Assembly: GCA_964469265.1 (NCBI GenBank) | Contig: CAYXYF010000005.1 | Coordinates: 1 to 64,000, forward strand | Length of the DNA: 64,000 nt | Direction of reading: 5' to 3' | From: JAEYZS01 sp964469265 | GTDB taxonomy: Bacteria > Bdellovibrionota > Bdellovibrionia > Bdellovibrionales > JAEYZS01 | Shown: one piece after another, positions 58,667 to 64,000 of the stretch | Layout: each line of letters begins with the position of its first letter | How positions within the stretch are numbered: the first letter of the stretch is position 1 | Translations under genes and position numbers: made by a program | The notes under the pieces: generated by a model | Databases searched by the model: none | The model's input: the letters and a program-made list of their open reading frames with translations, nothing else | What the model was told of the DNA's origin: nothing

Positions 58667-61294
58667 TTACTGAATAAGGGCTTCGATTTTCTTTTTGGCA
58701 GAATCAAGCCCTTCCAGCGTTGGTACAGAACCCTGTGCAAAGTCTGGCCTGCCGCCACCTTTTCCGCCAAGAGCCTGAGCCATTTCTTTTAAAATTGTCC
58801 CAGCATTAAATTTACCAACAAGATTTTTTGTCACGCTCACAATAACTGCGTGACTGCTTGAGCCCTGTCCGATGGCAACGACAATACCTGATTGAATTTT
58901 ATCTCGAATCTTATCTGAGAAATCTGACAGTAACTTTCTGTCATCCGTTTCAATTTTAACGAACACAAAAGTTCCGTCAGAGAATTTCTTCCCAGACTTA
59001 ATGTAAGAATCAGCATCCAAGCTTTTTGCTTTGATACTTTGAACAGTTTTTTCAAGCTCACGGTTTTCTTGTTTCTTATTTTCCACCCAGTGACTGAGCG
59101 GCGTACTGGGTTGCACTTGAGCTGCTTCACGAGCTTGCATGAGTTCTTTGTGATTTCTTAAAAGGTAATCAATGGCTTTTGTTCCAGTAATAGCTTCAAT
59201 ACGCCGAACGCCGCGAGAAACCCCGCCCTCTGAAATGATCTTAAATACTCTAATCTGAGAAGTATTTGAGACGTGGGTGCCGCCACAGAGTTCTGTTGAG
59301 AAGTCTCCCATCTTAAGAACTCGAACAGTATCACCATACTTTTCCCCAAATAATGCAATGGCACCAGCGTCGATCGCTTTTTTGTAGGACATAAGCTCTG
59401 GTTTTAACTCATGTGAAAGAGCAATTTGTTCATTCACAAGATTTTCAATCTTTTCAATCTCTCGCTCAGTGAGCGGTTTATCGTGAGTAAAATCAAAACG
59501 CGTGCGTTCAGCATCAACCAGTGATCCAGCTTGGCTCACATGACTTCCTAATACGTTTTTAAGAGCAGAGTGCATGAGATGTGTTGCTGAGTGATTGCTT
59601 TGAACGTCTCGTCTCTTCGACTGATTCACTTGAAGGTCGAGTGTATCACCAATAGCAATCGTACCTTCACTCACGTGAACTTGATGTAAAAAAAGCTCTC
59701 CATTTTTTGTACAGTCAGTCACATCAACATGGACTCCAGCTTTGGATAGAGTTCCAGTGTCACCAACTTGTCCGCCGCCTTCAGCGTAAAAAGGTGTTTT
59801 ATCAAGTATAACAAGACCGCTTTCGCCAAAAGATAGTTTTTCAACTGCTTTATGCCCATCTGAAAGCGCAAGAACTTTGCCTTGGCCACTAAGAGATGAG
59901 TAACCAATAAATTCGGTCGGTTTTACTTTTTGAGAAAGTTCAATGAGGTGCCCTTGATCTGTGTTTAAGGCTTGGCCCTTCCAAGACGCCTGCGAGCGCT
60001 TGCGAGCTTCCTCCATATGGGAGTCAAAGCCTGCTTCATCTACACTGATGTTTTGTTCTATGGCCATTAAGCGAGTGAGATCAACGGGGAAGCCATAGGT
60101 ATCATAAAGTTTAAAAGCAACTTCTCCTGGAATGGTTTTGCTTTTATTCTTTTTTAGTTTTTCAATTTCTTGATTAAGAATTGCTGTTCCTTGATCAAGG
60201 GTTTGCAAGAAGGATTCTTCTTCAGATTTGACGGTCTTTACAATAAGGTTTCTTTGCTTTTCAAGTTCAGGGTAAGCCTGACTCATGCTTTGAATTACTT
60301 CTTCTACGACTGGTAAGAAGACAGACTCCGTCGTTGAAAGGTTTCGCGCAAAACGTATAGCGCGCCTTAAAATGCGTCTTAAAACATATCCTCGTCCTTC
60401 ATTACTCGGAAGAACTCCATCTGCAATGAGAAACGCCGTTGCTCTCGCGTGATCTGCAATAACTCTTAGTGCAGTATCGGTTTTATTGTCGATATTATAT
60501 TTTTTGCCAGTGATCTTAGCCGCTCTTTGAATCAGCGGCTGAAAGAGGTCTGTGTCATAATTCATGTACACACCTTGCATAACGGCAGCAACACGCTCTA
60601 ATCCCATTCCTGTATCAACAGATGGCTTCGGAAGAGGAGTTAATGTTCCTGCTGGCTCCTCGTAGTATTGCATGAAGACCAAATTCCAAATCTCAACATA
60701 GCGTTGCTCATCTTCACCAAATTTTGCATTTGGATTTCCAGTAGATCCCGCAGACGGCCCGTGATCATAAAAAATCTCAGAACAAGGTCCGCAGGGCCCA
60801 GTGTCTCCCATCCGCCAAAAGTTGTCTTTTTCGCCGTAACGAAAGATTCTATCTTTTGGAACGCCTTCTTGCGTGTGCCAAATTTCAGCAGCTTCATCGT
60901 CGGTCTCAAAGACTGTGACATAAAGTTTATCTTTCGGGATTTTGAGTTCGACGGTGAGAAATTCCCAAGCAAAGCGGATAGCCTCTTTTTTAAAATAATC
61001 ACCAAAAGAAAAGTTTCCTAACATTTCAAAGAACGTGTGGTGACGAGCAGTAATACCTACTTGCTCAAGATCGTTATGTTTTCCGCCAGCACGCACACAC
61101 TTTTGAGAAGTCGTCGCTCTTGTGTAGTTTCTTTTTTCATATCCCAAAAAAACGTTCTTAAACTGGTTCATTCCCGCGTTCGTAAAAAGGATTGTGTTAT
61201 CTCCTTCGGGAACGAGTTTAGAGCTTTCAACTATTTCATGCTTATGTTTTTCAAAATATTTAAGAAACTTCTCTCGAATCTCAGAACTTCTCAT
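58667..61294 (-). CDS. alaS: alanyl-tRNA synthetase
   Basis: The 875-residue class II synthetase has RHHTFFEMLGNFSFGDYFKKEAI, FRMGDTGPCGPCSEI-like GDTGPCGPCSEIFYDHG, the editing zinc motif HSATHLMHSAL and CGGTHVSNTSQ, and the C-terminal DHHA1-type GGKGGGRPDFAQGS. It charges tRNA-Ala and removes Ser/Gly. ATG 61294 (after GAGAAAG) is preferred over the TTG just before. recX lies 17 bp upstream on the same strand. Confidence 0.97.
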   Translation of the reverse strand: MRSSEIREKFLKYFEKHKHEIVESSKLVPEGDNTILFTNAGMNQFKNVFLGYEKRNYTRATTSQKCVRAGGKHNDLEQVGITARHHTFFEMLGNFSFGDYFKKEAIRFAWEFLTVELKIPKDKLYVTVFETDDEAAEIWHTQEGVPKDRIFRYGEKDNFWRMGDTGPCGPCSEIFYDHGPSAGSTGNPNAKFGEDEQRYVEIWNLVFMQYYEEPAGTLTPLPKPSVDTGMGLERVAAVMQGVYMNYDTDLFQPLIQRAAKITGKKYNIDNKTDTALRVIADHARATAFLIADGVLPSNEGRGYVLRRILRRAIRFARNLSTTESVFLPVVEEVIQSMSQAYPELEKQRNLIVKTVKSEEESFLQTLDQGTAILNQEIEKLKKNKSKTIPGEVAFKLYDTYGFPVDLTRLMAIEQNISVDEAGFDSHMEEARKRSQASWKGQALNTDQGHLIELSQKVKPTEFIGYSSLSGQGKVLALSDGHKAVEKLSFGESGLVILDKTPFYAEGGGQVGDTGTLSKAGVHVDVTDCTKNGELFLHQVHVSEGTIAIGDTLDLQVNQSKRRDVQSNHSATHLMHSALKNVLGSHVSQAGSLVDAERTRFDFTHDKPLTEREIEKIENLVNEQIALSHELKPELMSYKKAIDAGAIALFGEKYGDTVRVLKMGDFSTELCGGTHVSNTSQIRVFKIISEGGVSRGVRRIEAITGTKAIDYLLRNHKELMQAREAAQVQPSTPLSHWVENKKQENRELEKTVQSIKAKSLDADSYIKSGKKFSDGTFVFVKIETDDRKLLSDFSDKIRDKIQSGIVVAIGQGSSSHAVIVSVTKNLVGKFNAGTILKEMAQALGGKGGGRPDFAQGSVPTLEGLDSAKKKIEALIQ

Positions 61295-61311
61295 CAATCT
61301 TTCTCATTCGG

Positions 61312-61752
61312 TTAAGGGTTCTTTGAGTTTACTATATCGTTGATCGTCTGATCGGCAAACCCTCTATTTGTAAGAAATCGGTAGATAAGTTGTTTTTCTG
61401 AGATGCTAAAGGGAGTGCTCTTATTAAATTTCTTTTCAACGAGTGTTTTGGCTTTGCTAAGCTCCAGCTCCCAATCTGGGTGAGCGCAGGGTAATTCTTT
61501 ACTTTCTAGGTATTGGTTGATGTAGAGGATACCTTTATTTTTGCGATTGAGTTTTTCAACAATCATCTGTGATAGCTCTTCAGGACTCAACATAAACCCA
61601 TTTTCGAAGGCAAGCTCAAGACCGCTTTCAATCTCCTCAGGGGCAAAGTCTTTTTCATCGAGTTTGTTACGGATTTCGGCCTCGGAGTGATCTCTAATAG
61701 CAAGGTAATCAATGATTTTTTCGAATGCGGATTTTTTTGGTTGTGCGGCCAT
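61312..61752 (-). CDS. recX: RecX regulatory protein
   Basis: The 146-residue all-helical protein shows RecX repeats: IIDYLAIRDHSEAEIRNKLDEKDF (start), then EEIESGLELAFENGFM, and a late IYRFLTNRGFADQTIND. RecX inhibits RecA filament growth. It neighbours alaS and points away from pgpA-pncC-recA, so the recA-recX-alaS gene order common elsewhere is split here by ~1 kb with an inversion. Confidence 0.9.
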   Translation of the reverse strand: MAAQPKKSAFEKIIDYLAIRDHSEAEIRNKLDEKDFAPEEIESGLELAFENGFMLSPEELSQMIVEKLNRKNKGILYINQYLESKELPCAHPDWELELSKAKTLVEKKFNKSTPFSISEKQLIYRFLTNRGFADQTINDIVNSKNP

Positions 61753-61816
61753 ATCCTTATTTTTCCATAGTTTTTCTTTGATTTGGGTGAGAATAACGTA
61801 ATACTTTGATTCTAGT

Positions 61817-62278
61817 ATGACAAAGCCAAAATTAATATCTTATTTAGCAACTTTTTTCGGAGCAGGTCTTTCGCCAAAGATGCCTGGAACCGTAGGAACG
61901 CTGGCCGCAGTTCCACTCTGCCTTTTAGTCGGACGCGCTGGGCCCTATGGTTACATGGTTATTACGTTAACTTTAACCATAGCCGCGATTTATATTAGTG
62001 ACCTTTACCAACAAGATTTTGATGAGCACGACCGCCCAGAAATTGTTATAGATGAAGTTGTTGGTTTTTTAATTACAATGACGTGGATTCCATTGGGCTG
62101 GAAGTATCTTGTGGTAGGATTTATACTTTTTCGAATACTTGATATTTTAAAGCCATTTCCCATTAGCCACCTTAACAATAAGGTGAAGGGTGGACTTGGA
62201 GTTGTTATTGATGACGTGGCGGCAGGGCTAGTTGCGAATATCGCATTGCAGATATTGACGCAAGGCGGATATCTATGA
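61817..62278 (+). CDS. pgpA: phosphatidylglycerophosphatase A
   Basis: The 153-residue membrane enzyme has LSPKMPGTVGTLAAVPLC, then QDFDEHDRPEIVIDEVVGFLITM (the acidic active-site segment) and FRILDILKPFPISHL. It dephosphorylates phosphatidylglycerol phosphate. It overlaps pncC by 4 nt. The next gene cluster pncC-recA follows. Confidence 0.93.
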   Translation: MTKPKLISYLATFFGAGLSPKMPGTVGTLAAVPLCLLVGRAGPYGYMVITLTLTIAAIYISDLYQQDFDEHDRPEIVIDEVVGFLITMTWIPLGWKYLVVGFILFRILDILKPFPISHLNNKVKGGLGVVIDDVAAGLVANIALQILTQGGYL

Positions 62279-62745
62279 ATGAAAAAGTCCAAGAATTATT
62301 CCAAATTCTAAAATCTAAGAATGCGACCATCGGAGCCGCCGAAAGTTGTACAGGCGGACAGCTTTCAGCAAAGATCACAGCAGTTCCAGGTAGTTCTGAG
62401 TTTTTTATTGGGTCTGTTGTCTCCTACTCTAACTCAGTAAAGCAGGAGCTGCTTAAGGTTTCTGAGAATGATCTTATAAACCACGGTGCCGTTAGTGAGG
62501 TTGTGGCAGAAAAAATGGCAACAGGGGTGCGGCAACTGTTGAATTGCACCTTTAGCGTTAGTATTACTGGAGTAGCAGGTCCGGGGGGCGGAACAGAAGT
62601 AAAACCAGTCGGCACTGTATGGTTCGGAATTAGTGGCCCAAATTTTGTAAAGACAGAAAAGAAACTATTAAAAGGTGACCGCGCACAGGTGCAACTTGGT
62701 GCTGTGGAACATGCCTTAGAGCTACTTATTCGCGAAATACGGTAA
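62275..62745 (+). CDS. pncC: nicotinamide-nucleotide amidohydrolase (CinA C-terminal domain type)
   Basis: The 156-residue protein is the stand-alone CinA C-terminal domain: AESCTGGQLSAKITAVPGSS, VVSYSNSVKQELL and GVAGPGGGTEVKPVGTVWFG. It deamidates NMN to nicotinate mononucleotide. The N-terminal MoCF-like half of full CinA is missing. The position before recA is conserved in many bacteria. Confidence 0.92.
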   Translation: MNEKVQELFQILKSKNATIGAAESCTGGQLSAKITAVPGSSEFFIGSVVSYSNSVKQELLKVSENDLINHGAVSEVVAEKMATGVRQLLNCTFSVSITGVAGPGGGTEVKPVGTVWFGISGPNFVKTEKKLLKGDRAQVQLGAVEHALELLIREIR

Positions 62746-62800
62746 GCCCAGTCCCAACTAGGCTTTTTATAAAAAAATTAAATCCATAAGGAGTACGGTA

Positions 62801-63922
62801 ATGGCAATGCAAACAACAAATTCAGATAAAACAAAAGCTCTAGAGTTAGCGCTTTCTTCAATTGAAAAGCAATTTGGAAAAGGCTCTATCATGAAGCTTG
62901 GTGGGGACAATAAGCTCAATGACGGAATCTCTGTTATTTCAACAGGCTCTCTTGGCTTAGACGTCGCTCTTGGCATAGGCGGGATTCCTCGCGGAAGAAT
63001 TATCGAAGTCTACGGGCCAGAAAGCTCTGGTAAAACAACAATCGCTTTATCAATTATCGCTCAAGCGCAAAAAACAGGTGGCGTTGCTGCATTCGTTGAT
63101 GCCGAGCACGCATTAGATATTGGTTATGCAAAAAAATTAGGTGTGAAAGTTGATGATCTTCTAGTTTCTCAACCAGACACAGGAGAGCAAGCTTTAGAAA
63201 TCACTGAAACGCTTGTTCGTTCAGGTGCTGTTGATGTTCTCGTTGTGGACTCAGTTGCAGCGTTGACTCCAAGAGCGGAAATTGAAGGTGACATGGGTGA
63301 TAGCCACATGGGTCTTCAAGCAAGATTAATGTCACAGGCTTTAAGAAAACTAACTGCTATTATCAGCCGTTCAAATACAACTGTAGTTTTCATTAACCAA
63401 ATTCGTATGAAGATCGGTGTTATGTTCGGTAACCCAGAAACTACAACTGGTGGTAACGCTCTGAAGTTCTACTCGTCTGTTCGTCTCGATGTCAGAAGAA
63501 CTGGCGCAATTAAAAGTGGTGATGAAGTAACTGGTTCAAGAACAGCTGTAAAAGTTGTGAAGAACAAAGTTGCTCCTCCGTTTGCGAGAGCTGAGTTTGA
63601 CCTTATGTACGGTGAAGGGATCTCATTGACAGGTGAGGTTTTAGACCTAGCTTCTGAAAAAGGAATCGTTGATAAGGCAGGAGCTTGGTATAGCTACAAT
63701 GGTGAAAGAATCGGCCAAGGTAGAGATGCTTCAAAAACTTATCTTAAAGAAAACCCAAAACTTCTAGAAGAATTAAGAACAAAAGTTCTTCATGCTTATG
63801 GAATCGGAGTAAAAGCAAATGAAGCAGCTGCTCCGCAAATCGAAGCTAAAAAAGAAGACGCTCCAGCGGGTGCTGCAATAGCAAAAGCAGTTGCAGCTAA
63901 AAAGAAAACAGCTCGAAACTAA
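62801..63922 (+). CDS. recA: recombinase A
   Basis: The 373-residue protein has Walker A GPESSGKTT, the MAW motif LSQPDTGEQALEI-like VSQPDTGEQALEITE, DNA-binding loops with NQIRMKIGVMFGNPETTTGG and LDVRRTGAIK. The C-terminal tail is Lys/Ala-rich (AAIAKAVAAKKKTARN) rather than acidic as in many RecAs. AAGGAG precedes ATG 62801. No obvious LexA-box palindrome lies between pncC and recA. It drives recombination and the SOS response. Confidence 0.98.
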   Translation: MAMQTTNSDKTKALELALSSIEKQFGKGSIMKLGGDNKLNDGISVISTGSLGLDVALGIGGIPRGRIIEVYGPESSGKTTIALSIIAQAQKTGGVAAFVDAEHALDIGYAKKLGVKVDDLLVSQPDTGEQALEITETLVRSGAVDVLVVDSVAALTPRAEIEGDMGDSHMGLQARLMSQALRKLTAIISRSNTTVVFINQIRMKIGVMFGNPETTTGGNALKFYSSVRLDVRRTGAIKSGDEVTGSRTAVKVVKNKVAPPFARAEFDLMYGEGISLTGEVLDLASEKGIVDKAGAWYSYNGERIGQGRDASKTYLKENPKLLEELRTKVLHAYGIGVKANEAAAPQIEAKKEDAPAGAAIAKAVAAKKKTARN

Positions 63923-63935
63923 TCTTAACTTTATA

Positions 63936-63969
63936 AAGTTGTTGTCGGTCTTGGTATCGACAACAACTT
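63936..63969 (+). terminator. hairpin terminator after recA
   Basis: AAGTTGTTGTCG (63936-63947) and CGACAACAACTT (63958-63969) form a perfect 12-bp stem with a 10-nt loop, followed by a pyrimidine-rich, T-rich stretch to the window end. Confidence 0.8.
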
Positions 63970-64000
63970 CTATCTGACTTTCTTTTTCTTCTTCCTTCTA

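Noticed and set aside
62746..62800. LexA box in front of recA
   Set aside because: No palindrome of LexA type could be seen between pncC and recA; only an AT-rich stretch and the binding site AAGGAG.
1..64000. CRISPR arrays, insertion sequences, integrases or prophage genes
   Set aside because: No direct repeats with regular spacers, no transposase or integrase-like product and no phage structural gene were seen.

Overview
The window is a continuous, gene-dense chromosomal segment with no plasmid, prophage, insertion sequence or CRISPR array that I can see. By eye the G+C content is about 40-42%. Several things point to Bdellovibrionota (Bdellovibrio or Pseudobdellovibrio type predatory bacteria, or a close low-GC relative): many lipoproteins and secreted proteins of unknown family, subtilisin-like proteases, PilZ and GGDEF proteins, a complete leucine-degradation cluster, a citrate synthase of the mitochondrial-like type, thiamine uptake genes, and a split transketolase. 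The species assignment is inference; no 16S gene is present.

Layout. 1-7.5 kb: end of an outer-membrane-like protein, a YceI-like secreted protein, tRNA-Ser(GGA), a guanidine-III riboswitch in front of a Gdx/SugE exporter, a DMT transporter, an FMN reductase, a three-gene ABC-2 exporter and tadA. 7.6-12.1 kb: the macromolecular synthesis operon rpsU-yqeY-dnaG-rpoD. 12.4-21.1 kb: a tRNA with anticodon CAT, then an accessory surface region with a lipoprotein subtilase, two tandem paralogous lipoproteins carrying acidic repeat linkers and paired EF-hand loops, a histone-H1-like protein, an RNase HI, a second subtilase and an Rhs-like protein. 21.3-25.7 kb: a diguanylate cyclase, RNase P RNA, a 34-residue membrane protein, a methyltransferase that appears to start at CTG, and an RluA-type pseudouridine synthase.

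25.8-31 kb: the liu operon (MCC carboxyltransferase, methylglutaconyl-CoA hydratase, biotin carboxylase, separate biotin carrier, HMG-CoA lyase), which takes 3-methylcrotonyl-CoA to acetyl-CoA and acetoacetate; gltA at 34.9 kb can feed acetyl-CoA into the TCA cycle. 31-40.7 kb: unknown proteins, a degenerate SpoIIE-type phosphatase, gltA, a receiver-PilZ protein, an enoyl-CoA hydratase homologue, a GNAT protein, a ferredoxin and endonuclease III. 40.8-45.9 kb: an M14 peptidase diverging from a DoxX-thiBPQ-outer membrane barrel operon. 46-53 kb: adenosine deaminase, split transketolase, a lipoprotein, TatA, a second receiver-like PilZ protein and a DEAD-box helicase. 53-64 kb: hydrolase, poly(A) polymerase/CCA-transferase, PD40 lipoprotein, MutY, agmatinase, AlaS, RecX, PgpA, PncC and RecA.

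The observations most worth following up are: the 12.9-21 kb protease / calcium-lipoprotein / Rhs region; the CTG-started methyltransferase and the neighbouring micro-protein; the guanidine-III riboswitch; a recurring layout in which a -10-like box sits 6-9 nt before a start codon that lacks a Shine-Dalgarno sequence (probable leaderless mRNAs); and the thiamine operon that carries its own outer-membrane barrel but no TPP riboswitch.
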